Positions 1 to 8,798 of a stretch of 64,000 bases of DNA are shown here, in pieces. Below the pieces are notes generated by a model. It was not told the DNA's origin. It did no database searches and saw only the letters and a program-made list of their open reading frames with translations. The first letter of the stretch is position 1. The number at the start of each line of letters is the position of its first letter. A program made the translations under genes and the position numbers. This DNA comes from Limnohabitans sp. (GTDB lineage Bacteria > Pseudomonadota > Gammaproteobacteria > Burkholderiales > Burkholderiaceae_C), in assembly GCA_018882835.1 (NCBI GenBank), contig VERE01000016.1, forward strand, positions 1 to 64,000, written 5' to 3'.

Positions 1-695
1 CGCAAAAACTCCGCTCGGACGTAGTCTGACAAGCCCATCCAGCCGAACAGGCTCAGCAAGATCAACAACAGGCTGACACTGGGATCAAACACCGCCGAAA
101 AAATAATCAGCAAGTACAGTTCTGGCATGGCGCTCCAGATCTCGATGAAGCGCTGAAAGGCCAGGTCGGTCTTGCCGCCAAAAAATCCCTGTAAAGCCCC
201 GGTGAGCACGCCAAGTAAGGTACCGGTCAACGTCAGGGCCAAGGCAAACAGCACGGAGACCCGAAAGCCATACAACAGTCTGGCCACCACATCACGGCCC
301 CGGTCATCGGTGCCCAGCCAGTTGTCACGTGAAGGTGCCGCCGGGTTGGGTTCTTTGGCAAAGTAGTTCAGTGTGCTGTGGTGGTAAGGATTCACAGGGT
401 AAAGCGCCCAGTTGCCAGGCTGCTGAAATTGCTGCTGGATGAACGGGTCCAGGTAATCGGTTGGTGTTTGGAAATCGCCGCCAAAGGCCGTCTCGGGCGG
501 GTTGCTCACAATCGGCGAAAGCCATTGGCCGTTGTAGCGCACCAGCAGGGGCTTGTCGTTGGACACCAACTCGGCGCCCAAGCTGAGCACGAACAACACC
601 AGAAAAATCAACAAGCTGCCAAAGCCCAGGCGATGCTGACGAAAACGAAGCCAGGCGCGACGCCCAGGCGAGAGTGAGGCAGTGTAGGCACGCAT
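1..695 (-). CDS. yejE: Oligopeptide ABC transporter permease YejE, 3' end outside window
   Basis: Inner-membrane permease of a YejABEF-type peptide importer. I translated the minus strand from the ATG at 693-695; it stays open to the window edge (231 codons; the family is about 340 aa). The N-terminus has a basic cap and a hydrophobic helix (FGSLLIFLVLFVLSLGAEL). A long periplasmic loop follows, then DNWLGTDDRGRDVVARL, the pattern typical of DppC/OppC/YejE permeases just before the transmembrane core. Its ATG overlaps the yejB TGA (ATGA, 693-697), which implies translational coupling. The ATPase gene yejF would be expected beyond the window start but cannot be seen. Family assignment is firm; the exact peptide substrate is not. 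Confidence 0.9.
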   Translation of the reverse strand, partial: MRAYTASLSPGRRAWLRFRQHRLGFGSLLIFLVLFVLSLGAELVSNDKPLLVRYNGQWLSPIVSNPPETAFGGDFQTPTDYLDPFIQQQFQQPGNWALYPVNPYHHSTLNYFAKEPNPAAPSRDNWLGTDDRGRDVVARLLYGFRVSVLFALALTLTGTLLGVLTGALQGFFGGKTDLAFQRFIEIWSAMPELYLLIIFSAVFDPSVSLLLILLSLFGWMGLSDYVRAEFL

Positions 696-1729
696 CAGTC
701 GAACTTCACGCGGGGGTCGACCCACACGTAACACAGGTCGCTGACCAACTTGGTCACCAAGCCAATCAGTGTGAACAGGTAAAGGGTGCCAAGCACCACA
801 GGGTAATCGCGGCGCATCACGCTTTCGTAACTGAGCAAGCCCAAGCCATCCAGAGAAAACAAGGTTTCAATCAACAGCGAGCCTGTGAAAAAAGCGCCGA
901 TGAATGCCGCCGGAAAACCAGTGACCAGGGGGATCATGGCGTTGCGCATCACGTGCTTCCAAAGCACCCTGCGCTCAGACAGGCCTTTGGCGCGCGCTGT
1001 CAACACATACTGTTTGCGTATTTCTTCCAGGAAGGCGTTCTTGGTCAGCATGGTGGTGACCGCAAACGCGCCCAACACGCTGGCGGTAATGGGAAGGGCA
1101 ATGTGCCAGAGGTAGTCGACCACACGCGCGCCCCAACTCAACTGCTCCCAGTTGCTGGACGTCAGTCCACGCAATGGGAACCACTGCAGTTGGCCACCGA
1201 ACACCACCAGCAAAGCGACGCCCAGCACAAAGCCCGGAATCGCGTAGCCCGTCAGCACCAGCAAGCTGGTCAGAGTGTCAAACCGCGTGCCCGCGCGCAC
1301 CGCCTTGGCGATGCCCAGCGGGACAGAAATGAGGTAACTCAGAAAAAAAGTCCACAGCCCCAAGCTGATGGACACGGGCAGCTTCTCTTTGACCAATTGC
1401 CAGACATCTTTAGGATAAAAAAAACTGCGCCCAAGATCGAATTGCGCAAACTGCTTCAGCATTTGCCAGAACCGCTCGTGGGGCGGTTTGTCAAAGCCGT
1501 ACAAGGCTCGAATTTCTGCGATGCGAGCGGCATCCACACCTTGGCGACCTCGGTAGCCGGCACCCGCCGATGCGGCGCCCTCGCCTCCCGTGTCCCGACC
1601 CTGCAACTGGGAAACCATTTGCTCGACCGGGCCGCCCGGCACAAACTGAATCACCACGAAGGTCAGCAGCAACACGCCCAACAAGGTCGGCACCATCAGT
1701 AACAAACGTTTCAAGACATAGGCGGCCAT
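695..1729 (-). CDS. yejB: Oligopeptide ABC transporter permease YejB
   Basis: A 344-aa inner-membrane permease, partner of YejE in the peptide importer. It opens with a membrane helix (residues about 5-30) followed by VIQFVPGGPVEQ, as in DppB/OppB-type permeases. The C-terminal half carries the cytoplasmic EAA-type loop that contacts the ATPase (YVLTARAKGLSERRVLWKH). The C-terminus DLCYVWVDPRVKFD is typical of YejB. The start ATG at 1727-1729 lies one base after the yejA stop, and its stop overlaps the yejE start, so the three genes read as one operon. A YejB-characteristic insertion of about 40 residues follows the PGGP motif. Nothing appears broken. Confidence 0.95.
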   Translation of the reverse strand: MAAYVLKRLLLMVPTLLGVLLLTFVVIQFVPGGPVEQMVSQLQGRDTGGEGAASAGAGYRGRQGVDAARIAEIRALYGFDKPPHERFWQMLKQFAQFDLGRSFFYPKDVWQLVKEKLPVSISLGLWTFFLSYLISVPLGIAKAVRAGTRFDTLTSLLVLTGYAIPGFVLGVALLVVFGGQLQWFPLRGLTSSNWEQLSWGARVVDYLWHIALPITASVLGAFAVTTMLTKNAFLEEIRKQYVLTARAKGLSERRVLWKHVMRNAMIPLVTGFPAAFIGAFFTGSLLIETLFSLDGLGLLSYESVMRRDYPVVLGTLYLFTLIGLVTKLVSDLCYVWVDPRVKFD

Positions 1730-1730
1730 C

Positions 1731-3554
1731 TCAGCGGTCCCCTTTCAGGTTGGCCTCGGAGGCCCACCAGGTCGTGGTGATCCAAAACTCCGGCTGGTAG
1801 TAGCGCGGTGTCAATGCGGGTTGCTCGAACCGGCCGGAACGCCAGGCCACGCGATGGACACTGCCATACCAGTGCGGGACCACATAATGACCATGGCGCA
1901 GCACGCGGTCGAGCGCACGCAAAGCCACTGTCAACTGTGGGCGAGTTTCAGCAGACAAGACTTTGTCCAGCAAGGCATCGACGGCAGCATCTTGTACCCC
2001 CATCAGGTTGCCAGAGCCTTCCGTGAGGGCCGACTTGCTGCCAAAACGCTCCAGCAGCTCGGTCCCGGGAGACTCGCTGCCCACCCAACGGTTGCTGATG
2101 ATTTCGAAATCAAACACATCCAGACGCTTTTGCAGGATGGCGAAGTCAATCACCTTGTAGTTCACCTGAAACCCCAGTTTCTCCAGGTTCTTGGCGTAAG
2201 GCGTCACCACCCGGCCCATGGAGCCCGAGTTGTCCAAGAATTCCAACGTGAAGGCCTGGCCTTTGGCATTGCGCAGCGCACCATCTCGGTAATTCCAACC
2301 TGCCTGTGCCAGCAAGGCCTTGGCCTGTCGCAAATGATCTCGTAGTGTTTCACCGGAGGCGGGGTCGAGCTGGGTCACCGGCGGCATCGGCACAGGCTGC
2401 GACAGCACAGACGCAGACAATTTGTCCTTGAGCGACTGCAGCATTGCCAGCTCTTCACCTTCGGGCAAACCTTTGGCTTCGAAGTCGCTGCCCACAAAGA
2501 AACCTCGCACGCGGGTGTAGGCGTTGTAAAACAGCTGGCGGTTCATCCACTCGTAATCCATGGCCAGCCCAATGGCCTGTCTGACTCGCACATCCTTGAA
2601 TTTATCAAGTCGGGCATTCAGCAAAAAACCTTGAAAATCGCCAGCATTGCCGTGCTTCAATTCCTTTTTGATGAGTCGACCGGAATCGAACGGTTTGCCT
2701 GTGTAGGCGCGGGCCCATTCGCGCGCCACAAAAGCTTGGATGTAATCGAACTCACCAGCCTTGAAGGCTTCCAGTTGGGCCGTGTTGTCTTTGTAAAGCT
2801 TGTAAACAATGCGGTCAAAATTGAACATGCCTCGGCGTACGTTGAGGTCGCGCCCCCAGTACTCAGGATCGCGTGCGTACTGAATGTCACGGCCAAAATC
2901 GACTTTGCCGATCTTGTAGGGGCCCGAACCCAATGGCACATCGGTGATGATCTTGTCCAGTGGCTTGCCCCCGCCCCAGGCACGACTGAAAACGGGCATG
3001 CCGCCCACAATCAAGGGCAACTCCGAATTCACTCGCTTGAAGTCAAAGCGCACAACGCGCTCGGATAAAACCACAGCAGCTTGCACTTCGCTAAAGAGGG
3101 TTCGAAATTGCGGTGCAGCCTCTTTGCTGGTGAGCTTGTCGAAAGAATGCTTCACATCGGCGGCCAGCACCGGCGAGCCATCATGGAAGCGGGCTTGCGG
3201 TCGCAGCCTGAAAGTCACTGAGCGCTTGTCGGCCGCGACTGTGACATCTTCGGCCAGCAAGCCATAGGCCGTCGTAGGTTCGTCCAGGGTTCCGACCAGC
3301 AGGGTTTCAAAAACAAGGCTGTTCAAGGCCGGGGGCGCCGTGCCTTTCAGCGTGAAGGGGTTGTATTTGTCGAAACTGGAAGCCCGTGTGGGCGCAACCA
3401 GGGCAATGTCGCCCCCCTTGGGGGCTTGCGGATTGACGTATTCGAAATGGCTGAAGTCCACCGGGTACTTGGTGTCACCAAATTGTGCATAGGCATGGCC
3501 GGCCCAAATCGGACCATTCAGCAGCATTCCCAGAAAAAAACACAAGAGTCGCAT
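1731..3554 (-). CDS. yejA: Periplasmic oligopeptide-binding protein YejA
   Basis: Extracellular solute-binding protein of family 5 (SBP_bac_5), which captures peptides for YejBE. I chose the ATG at 3552-3554 (607 aa) because it gives a compact signal peptide: MRLL start, hydrophobic core, and an AYA cleavage site just before QFGDTKYP. In-frame upstream starts (ATG 3585-3587, GTG 3588-3590) would add about 12 residues and cannot be excluded. Mature-protein features include [40 protein letters not shown] and the conserved [16 protein letters not shown] stretch of YejA proteins. It is divergent from fabI with fewer than 40 bp between starts, so the two promoters must overlap each other or the neighbouring coding sequences. 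Confidence 0.93.
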   Translation of the reverse strand: MRLLCFFLGMLLNGPIWAGHAYAQFGDTKYPVDFSHFEYVNPQAPKGGDIALVAPTRASSFDKYNPFTLKGTAPPALNSLVFETLLVGTLDEPTTAYGLLAEDVTVAADKRSVTFRLRPQARFHDGSPVLAADVKHSFDKLTSKEAAPQFRTLFSEVQAAVVLSERVVRFDFKRVNSELPLIVGGMPVFSRAWGGGKPLDKIITDVPLGSGPYKIGKVDFGRDIQYARDPEYWGRDLNVRRGMFNFDRIVYKLYKDNTAQLEAFKAGEFDYIQAFVAREWARAYTGKPFDSGRLIKKELKHGNAGDFQGFLLNARLDKFKDVRVRQAIGLAMDYEWMNRQLFYNAYTRVRGFFVGSDFEAKGLPEGEELAMLQSLKDKLSASVLSQPVPMPPVTQLDPASGETLRDHLRQAKALLAQAGWNYRDGALRNAKGQAFTLEFLDNSGSMGRVVTPYAKNLEKLGFQVNYKVIDFAILQKRLDVFDFEIISNRWVGSESPGTELLERFGSKSALTEGSGNLMGVQDAAVDALLDKVLSAETRPQLTVALRALDRVLRHGHYVVPHWYGSVHRVAWRSGRFEQPALTPRYYQPEFWITTTWWASEANLKGDR

Positions 3555-3592
3555 GCGACAATTCTGCAAGATTTTTTGATGGAGCATCACTC

Positions 3593-4405
3593 ATGACCGC
3601 AAAGACTGGCTTTTTGGCTGGAAAAAAACTTTTGATCACTGGCGTTTTATCCAACCGTTCCATTGCCTATGGCATTGCCAAGGCCTGTCATGCACAGGGC
3701 GCCGAGTTGGCCTTCAGCTACGTGGGCGAGCGCTTCAAAGACCGTATCACGGAATTTGCCGCCGATTTCGACTCCAAGCTGATCTTTGATTGCGACGTCG
3801 GCGATGATGCGCAGATCGACAAGTTGTTCAGCGATCTTTCCACCCACTGGCCGCGCTTTGACGGGTTTGTGCACAGCATCGGCTACGCCCCGCGAGAAGC
3901 GATTGCGGGAGACTTCCTGGACGGGCTCAGCCGGGAGGGCTACAAAATCGCCCATGACATCAGCGCCTACAGCTTTCCAGCCATGGCCAAAGCGGCACTG
4001 CCCTACTTGAACGACAACGCGGCGGTGCTGACCCTGACCTATCTGGGCGCCATTCGGACGGTGCCCAACTACAACACCATGGGCCTGGCCAAAGCCTCGC
4101 TTGAAGCCTCGGTCCGCTACCTCGCTGACTCACTCGGGCGCCGTGGCCGTGGCTTGCGCGCCAACGGCATCAGCGCTGGCCCCATCAAGACTCTGGCGGC
4201 CAGTGGCATCAAGGGTTTCGGCAAGATTTTGAGTGTGGTCGCTGAAGCCTCTCCCATTCGGCGCAACATCACCATTGACGATGTGGGCAATGTGGCTGCG
4301 TTTTTGCTGAGCGACCTGGCCGCCGGGGTGACCGCTGAAATCACCTATGTGGATGGCGGCTTCAGCCAGGTGGTCGGCGGGATCGAGGAGCCAGCGTCTG
4401 AATAA
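3593..4405 (+). CDS. fabI: Enoyl-[acyl-carrier-protein] reductase (NADH) FabI
   Basis: Reduces trans-2-enoyl-ACP in the last step of each fatty-acid elongation cycle; target of triclosan and isoniazid-type inhibitors. The 270-aa SDR-fold protein shows the N-terminal nucleotide-binding pattern [13 protein letters not shown]. The FabI catalytic Tyr-X6-Lys appears as Y160-N-T-M-G-L-A-K167. It is followed by [19 protein letters not shown], the substrate-binding loop. The start at 3593 is supported by GGAG at 3581-3584; the open frame runs further upstream but without an SD or family similarity. The gene ends convergent to the decarboxylase. Length and motifs are canonical. Confidence 0.97.
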   Translation: MTAKTGFLAGKKLLITGVLSNRSIAYGIAKACHAQGAELAFSYVGERFKDRITEFAADFDSKLIFDCDVGDDAQIDKLFSDLSTHWPRFDGFVHSIGYAPREAIAGDFLDGLSREGYKIAHDISAYSFPAMAKAALPYLNDNAAVLTLTYLGAIRTVPNYNTMGLAKASLEASVRYLADSLGRRGRGLRANGISAGPIKTLAASGIKGFGKILSVVAEASPIRRNITIDDVGNVAAFLLSDLAAGVTAEITYVDGGFSQVVGGIEEPASE

Positions 4406-4419
4406 GACGGGCGCTGGCT
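4389..4419. terminator. Hairpin across the fabI stop codon (possible terminator)
   Basis: AGCCAGCG (4389-4396) pairs with CGCTGGCT (4412-4419), and GTC/GAC can extend the stem. The fabI TAA lies in the loop. There is no T-tract, so intrinsic termination is doubtful. Position between convergent genes fits a 3'-end structure serving one or both strands. Confidence 0.35.
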
Positions 4420-4438
4420 TCGCTGCGCGAGGCAACGT

Positions 4439-6703
4439 TCAAAGCTTCACGCAATCCGCGAAATAGTGGGTGCGGCCTTCCGCATCCACCTCTTCCACCA
4501 AGCCATGGATGTCCGTCTCAAAACCCGGACACTGCGCGTTGAACTCGCGTGAGAACTTCAGGTAATCGACGATTTTGCGGTTGAACACTTCGCCTGGAAT
4601 CAACAAAGGAATGCCCGGCGGATAAGGTGTCACCAGGCTGGTGGTGATTCGGCCTTCCAAGTCGTCAATGCCCACCCGTTCGGTGTTGCGATGGGCAATT
4701 TGCGCATAGGCATCGCTGGGCTTCATGGCCGGCGTCAGTTCGCTCAAATACATTTCGGTGGTCAAGCGGGCTATGTCATAGCGTGCGTACAGTTCATGCA
4801 CATGCTGGCAGAGGTCGCGCAGGCCCATTTTTTCGTAGCGCGGGTGCTGAGCGCAGAACTCCGGCAGGATACGCCACATCGGCTGGTTCTTGGCGTAGTC
4901 GTCCTTGAACTGTTGCAAGGCTGTCAGCAGGGTGTTCCAGCGGCCTTTGGTGATGCCAATGGTGAACATGATGAAGAAGCTGTACAAGCCGGTCTTCTCT
5001 ACGATCACGCCGTGCTCAGCCAAGAACTTCGTGACGATACTGGCCGGAATGCCGGTTTTGGCAAATTTGCCATTCAGGTCCAGGCCAGGCGTCACGATGG
5101 TGGACTTGATGGGGTCCAGCATGTTGAAGCCATCTGCCAGGTCGCCAAAGCCATGCCATTTGGAGCCCCGGCCACCCCCTTTGATGATCCAGTTGTCGGC
5201 GCGGCCAATGCCCTCGTCCACCAGCTTGTCCGGCCCCCAGACCTTGAACCACCAGTCCTTGCCGTACTCCTCGTCCACCTTGCGCATGGCACGGCGGAAA
5301 TCCAGCGCCTCGGCGATGCTTTCCTCGACCAGGGCAGTGCCACCGGGAGGCTCCATCATGGCCGCCGCCACGTCGCAACTGGCAATGATGGCGTACTGCG
5401 GGCTGGTGCTGGTGTGCATCAGGTAAGCCTCGTTGAAGAGGTGACGGTCCAGCTTGGTGTTCTGCGAGTCTTGCACCAGCACATGGCTGGCCTGGCTGAT
5501 GCCTGCCAGCAGTTTGTGAATGGATTGGGTGGCATACACCACCGAATGCTTGGGCCGCTCACGCTTCTTGCCCATGGCATGGTAAGGACCATAGAACGGG
5601 TGGAAGGCCGCATGTGGAAGCCAGGCTTCGTCAAAGTGCAGGTTGGCCACGTAACCATCGAGCATGTTCTTGATGGTTTCGGTGTTGTACAAAACGCCGT
5701 CGTAAGTTGACTGCGTGAGGGTCATCACGCGCGGCTTCACTTTCTTTGGGTCCACCCCCTTCAACAAGGGGTTGGCCTTGATCTTGGCCTGAATGGTGGC
5801 GGGCTCAAACTCGCTTTTGGGAATCGGGCCGATGATGCCAAAGTGGTTGCGCGTGGGCTTTAAAAAGACGGGGATCGCCCCCGTCATGATGATGGCGTGC
5901 AGAATGGATTTGTGACAATTTCGGTCCACCACCACCACGTCACCAGGCGCCACCGTGTGGTGCCATACCATCTTGTTGCTGGTGCTGGTGCCGTTGGTCA
6001 CAAAGAAGCAATGGTCGGCATTGAAAATCCGGGCGGCGTTGCGCTCCGAGGCCGCCACAGGACCCGTGTGATCCAACAGCTGGCCCAGCTCGTCCACGGC
6101 ATTGCAGACATCGGCACGCAGCATGTTTTCGCCAAAAAACTGGTGGAACATTTGCCCTACCGGGCTTTTCAAAAACGCCACGCCACCTGAGTGTCCGGGG
6201 CAATGCCAGGAATAGGAGCCATCTTCGGCATAGTCCAGCAGGGCCTTGAAAAAAGGCGGCTGCAAGCCTTCCAGGTAAGTCTTGGCCTCGCGAATGATGT
6301 GACGGGCCACAAACTCCGGCGTGTCCTCGAACATGTGAATGAAGCCGTGCAACTCGCGCAAGATGTCGTTGGGCAGATGGCGGGAGGTCTTGGTCTCGCC
6401 ATAAATATAAATCGGCACATCGGCGTTTTTGAAGCGCACCTCTTCAATGAAAGTGCGCAAGCTGAGCACTGCGGGGTCAAGGTCCGGGCCTGGGGTGAAT
6501 TCTTCGTCGTCAATCGACAAAATAAAGGCACTGGCACGCGACTGTTGCTGTGCAAACTGGCTCAGGTCGCCATAGCTGGTGACCCCCATGACTTCATACC
6601 CCTCGCCCTCAATGGCTTGCGCCAAGGCCCGAATGCCCAGGCCCGAGGTGTTCTCGGAACGGAAGTCCTCATCGATGATGACAATGGGAAAACGAAATTT
6701 CAT
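4439..6703 (-). CDS. Arginine/lysine/ornithine decarboxylase (PLP-dependent, fold type I)
   Basis: A 754-aa member of the large prokaryotic basic amino-acid decarboxylases (AdiA/LdcI/SpeF group). These convert Arg, Lys or Orn to the polyamine or diamine, usually for acid resistance or polyamine supply. Residues about 1-130 form the response-regulator-like wing domain. The catalytic core begins at YSWHCPGHSGGVAF, has DVVVVDRNCHKS and LHFDEAWLPHA, and carries the PLP-binding lysine in TQSIHKLLAGISQASH. The C-terminal domain ends with the conserved VTPYPPGIPLLIPGE and a PGFETDIHG tail. Length and several blocks (for example RNHFGIIGPI) resemble AdiA, but substrate cannot be read from motifs, so no symbol is given. 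GGAG seven bases before the ATG supports the start. Confidence 0.92.
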   Translation of the reverse strand: MKFRFPIVIIDEDFRSENTSGLGIRALAQAIEGEGYEVMGVTSYGDLSQFAQQQSRASAFILSIDDEEFTPGPDLDPAVLSLRTFIEEVRFKNADVPIYIYGETKTSRHLPNDILRELHGFIHMFEDTPEFVARHIIREAKTYLEGLQPPFFKALLDYAEDGSYSWHCPGHSGGVAFLKSPVGQMFHQFFGENMLRADVCNAVDELGQLLDHTGPVAASERNAARIFNADHCFFVTNGTSTSNKMVWHHTVAPGDVVVVDRNCHKSILHAIIMTGAIPVFLKPTRNHFGIIGPIPKSEFEPATIQAKIKANPLLKGVDPKKVKPRVMTLTQSTYDGVLYNTETIKNMLDGYVANLHFDEAWLPHAAFHPFYGPYHAMGKKRERPKHSVVYATQSIHKLLAGISQASHVLVQDSQNTKLDRHLFNEAYLMHTSTSPQYAIIASCDVAAAMMEPPGGTALVEESIAEALDFRRAMRKVDEEYGKDWWFKVWGPDKLVDEGIGRADNWIIKGGGRGSKWHGFGDLADGFNMLDPIKSTIVTPGLDLNGKFAKTGIPASIVTKFLAEHGVIVEKTGLYSFFIMFTIGITKGRWNTLLTALQQFKDDYAKNQPMWRILPEFCAQHPRYEKMGLRDLCQHVHELYARYDIARLTTEMYLSELTPAMKPSDAYAQIAHRNTERVGIDDLEGRITTSLVTPYPPGIPLLIPGEVFNRKIVDYLKFSREFNAQCPGFETDIHGLVEEVDAEGRTHYFADCVKL

Positions 6704-6743
6704 GCGAGAACTCCGGCTTGGGCTGGAATAAAAAGGAAGGCGA

Positions 6744-6771
6744 AGTGTACCCCCTTCATGCTTTGTTACAA
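6744..6771 (-). promoter_or_regulatory. Candidate sigma-70 promoter for the decarboxylase gene
   Basis: On the minus strand TTGTAA (complement of 6766-6771) is separated by 16 bp from TACACT (complement of 6744-6749), about 40 bp before the decarboxylase ATG. It occupies the same DNA as the tRNA-Ser promoter on the other strand. Motif-based only. Confidence 0.45.
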
Positions 6772-6772
6772 T
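6767..6772 (+). promoter_or_regulatory. Candidate -10 element of the tRNA-Ser promoter
   Basis: TACAAT lies 10 bp before the mature 5' end of the tRNA, a normal distance. The -35 position (about 6744-6749) is poor. Motif-based only. Confidence 0.45.
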
Positions 6773-6782
6773 GACAGGCTCC

Positions 6783-6873
<91 letters not shown>

Positions 6874-6884
6874 CACACCCAACA

Positions 6885-6908
6885 AAAATGCCCCTCACGG
6901 GGCATTTT
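6885..6908. terminator. Bidirectional rho-independent terminator after tRNA-Ser
   Basis: AAAATGCCCC (6885-6894), loop TCAC and GGGGCATTTT (6899-6908) form a perfect 10-bp stem with A/T flanks on both sides. It ends the tRNA-Ser transcript on the plus strand and the convergent amino-acid-binding-protein gene on the minus strand. Confidence 0.85.
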
Positions 6909-6951
6909 CATTTCCAGGCTCATCCCCACCAAAGGGGACGACGCTTGTGCA

Positions 6952-8088
6952 TTATCGGACGACAGCAATTTGGTCGCGCTTGCCGTCCTTGAAGGTGAAC
7001 AGCGTCAAGGCGCCGTTTTTCACATCGCCCTTTTCATCAAAGCTGATGGTGCCTGTCACGCCCTTGTAACCGCTGGTTTTGGCCAGCGCAGGCAAGTACT
7101 TGGCAGGGTCTGACGAGTTGCTTTTCACCATGGCGTCCACCATGACATTCAGTGCGTCATAGACATAAGGCGCGTACAGCTTCACGTCGTCGTTGAAACG
7201 CTTCTTGAAGCGGGCATTGAACTCGTCCATGCTTTTCTTTTGAGCGCCTTCCACGCCACCGGCTTCCGCGCAGACCACTTGGCCATTGCCCAAGGCATCG
7301 CCCGCGAGCTTGGCCAGTTCGGTCGTGCAAATGCCATCGCCGCCGACAAACTTGGCTTGAATGCCCAAGGACTTCATTTGCTTGAGCATGGGGCCTGCCA
7401 CAGCGTCCATGCCACCAAAGAAGATGACATCCGGCTTCTTGCCTTTGAGGGTGGTCAGGATGGGCATGAAATCAGTGGCTTTGTCGTTGGTGAACTCGCG
7501 TCCCACGAGCTTGCCGCCGCCTGCCTTGACGGCTTTTTCAAACTCATCGGCGACGCCTTGGCCATAGGCTGTGCGGTCGTCAATCACGGCAATGGCTTTG
7601 CCTTGCAATTCTTTGATGGCATAGCGGCCCAGCGTGCCGCCCAAATGCACGTCGTCGGCAACCACACGGAATGTGGTTTTGTAACCCTGGCGGGTGTACT
7701 TCGGGTTGGTGGCCGAGGGAGAAATCTGGGGGATGCCCGCGTCACTGTAAATCTTGGAGGCTGGAATGCTGGTACCGGAGTTCAAATGGCCCACCACACC
7801 GCTGACTTTTTGATCCACCAGTTTTTGTGCAGCAGCAGTGCCCTGCTTGGGGTCGGCGGCATCGTCTTCGGCAATCAGTTCAAATTTGACTTTCTTGCCG
7901 CCGATCGTGACGCCTTTGGCATTCAGGTCTTCCACGGCCAGGCGTGCCCCGTATTCGTTGTCCTTGCCCAGGTGCGCAATGGCTCCGCTGATGGGGCCCA
8001 CGTGGCCGATCTTGACGACCATGTCTTGCGCAAAAGCAGCACAGGCTGTCAAAGCAAGGCTGGCAACCAGTGTCTTCTTCATGTTCAT
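6952..8088 (-). CDS. Branched-chain amino-acid ABC transporter substrate-binding protein (LivK-like)
   Basis: A 378-aa periplasmic type I binding protein (peripla_BP_6, Leu/Ile/Val-BP family). The N-terminus MNMKKTLVASLALTACAAFA is a signal peptide ending before QDMVVKIG. Family blocks follow: IGHVGPISGAIAHLGKDNEYG, GVVGHLNSGTSIPASKIY, and the QISPSATNPKYTRQG ligand-loop region. AAGGAG six bases before the ATG at 8086-8088 fixes the start. No permease or ATPase genes lie beside it, so it is an orphan binding protein or serves a liv system elsewhere. Ligand (branched-chain amino acids versus amide or aromatic compounds) is not determinable from sequence alone. Confidence 0.93.
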   Translation of the reverse strand: MNMKKTLVASLALTACAAFAQDMVVKIGHVGPISGAIAHLGKDNEYGARLAVEDLNAKGVTIGGKKVKFELIAEDDAADPKQGTAAAQKLVDQKVSGVVGHLNSGTSIPASKIYSDAGIPQISPSATNPKYTRQGYKTTFRVVADDVHLGGTLGRYAIKELQGKAIAVIDDRTAYGQGVADEFEKAVKAGGGKLVGREFTNDKATDFMPILTTLKGKKPDVIFFGGMDAVAGPMLKQMKSLGIQAKFVGGDGICTTELAKLAGDALGNGQVVCAEAGGVEGAQKKSMDEFNARFKKRFNDDVKLYAPYVYDALNVMVDAMVKSNSSDPAKYLPALAKTSGYKGVTGTISFDEKGDVKNGALTLFTFKDGKRDQIAVVR

Positions 8089-8124
8089 GAGATGCTCCTT
8101 AGGAAGTGAATAAACAAAGTGTAG

Positions 8125-8358
8125 TCAATTGTTGCGGGTCTTGGACATGGCATTTTGAATTGATTCTTCCAAAGCCTGCGCGACCAGACCAGGCAATATT
8201 TGCTGGATTTGATGCATCACGCGTGCCTCCACTTCTCGTGCCAGGTCGGGGGGCAATGCATCGGGCGCCGTCCAATGCGTTGGCGTGACGCTGTCAGACC
8301 AGGGCACCACCTCCGTCAGTGTGGGGACGTGGGGGGGAATACGGTCCGACGATGTCAT
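8125..8358 (-). CDS. Small conserved hypothetical protein, last gene of the pepA-holC operon
   Basis: A 77-aa acidic/proline-containing protein I do not recognise with certainty. It begins MTSSDRIPPHVPTLTEVV, has a Pro/Asp-rich middle, and ends in an amphipathic helix (ALPPDLAREVEARVMHQIQQ) continuing through LPGLVAQALEESIQ. Its ATG overlaps the holC stop (ATGA, 8355-8358), which strongly supports translation and a link to HolC. Small proteins of this form occur next to holC in Burkholderiales, but no function is known to me. A role in clamp-loader assembly would be pure guesswork. Confidence 0.75.
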   Translation of the reverse strand: MTSSDRIPPHVPTLTEVVPWSDSVTPTHWTAPDALPPDLAREVEARVMHQIQQILPGLVAQALEESIQNAMSKTRNN

Positions 8359-8798
8359 GCAGACTCCTTGAGCGCCAGGTCATGGCGAACAATGGGGTAA
8401 CCGCGGTCTGCGTAGTGTTTCCAGCGGCGCCTGGCATGTTGGCGCTCTTCGTCGTCCAGGGTCACCACTTCGACCACGCGCTCGAATTTTTCAAAACCCA
8501 TGGGCAAGTTGATGTCCAAATTCACCAGAACCTGATGGTGCGGCAAATGGGCAGAATCTTCCAGGGATGAGGTCAACACAATGGGGGACGCCTGCAGCAA
8601 CTCGGGCTGCGCCTGGGCGTGGCAGTGCGGGATGAATTCCAGCGCCGAAAAAGTCCACAGTTGCGCATCCAACGTCGCCAGATCGGTAGGGTTGGCAAGC
8701 ACCACCACCTGCGCCTTGGCATTGAAGGCCTTGCGCAACAGGCGACAGGCGTAGCCCAGCTTGTCAGGGGCGTTGAAATGGAACGAGACCTCGGTCAT
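8355..8798 (-). CDS. holC: DNA polymerase III subunit chi
   Basis: A 147-aa clamp-loader accessory subunit that bridges the gamma complex (through psi) to single-stranded-DNA-binding protein at the replication fork. Recognisable blocks are VSFHFNAPDKLGYACRLLRKA near the N-terminus, the VVLANPTDLATLDAQLWTF stretch, and SALEFIPH. The C-terminal VVTLDDEERQHARRRWKHY and RGYPIVRHDL are typical of HolC. The start ATG overlaps the pepA TGA (8795-8798), and its own TGA overlaps the next ATG. The pepA-holC arrangement is conserved in many proteobacteria. Length is normal. Confidence 0.93.
   Translation of the reverse strand: MTEVSFHFNAPDKLGYACRLLRKAFNAKAQVVVLANPTDLATLDAQLWTFSALEFIPHCHAQAQPELLQASPIVLTSSLEDSAHLPHHQVLVNLDINLPMGFEKFERVVEVVTLDDEERQHARRRWKHYADRGYPIVRHDLALKESA

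Noticed and set aside
674-1702. A 342-codon plus-strand frame opposite yejB
   Set aside because: Antisense to a conserved permease; the translation is His/Gln/Arg-rich with no recognisable fold.
3485-3592. Longer fabI start giving 36 extra residues
   Set aside because: It has no SD, overlaps the yejA signal-peptide region and does not match the FabI N-terminus; GGAG precedes the ATG at 3593.
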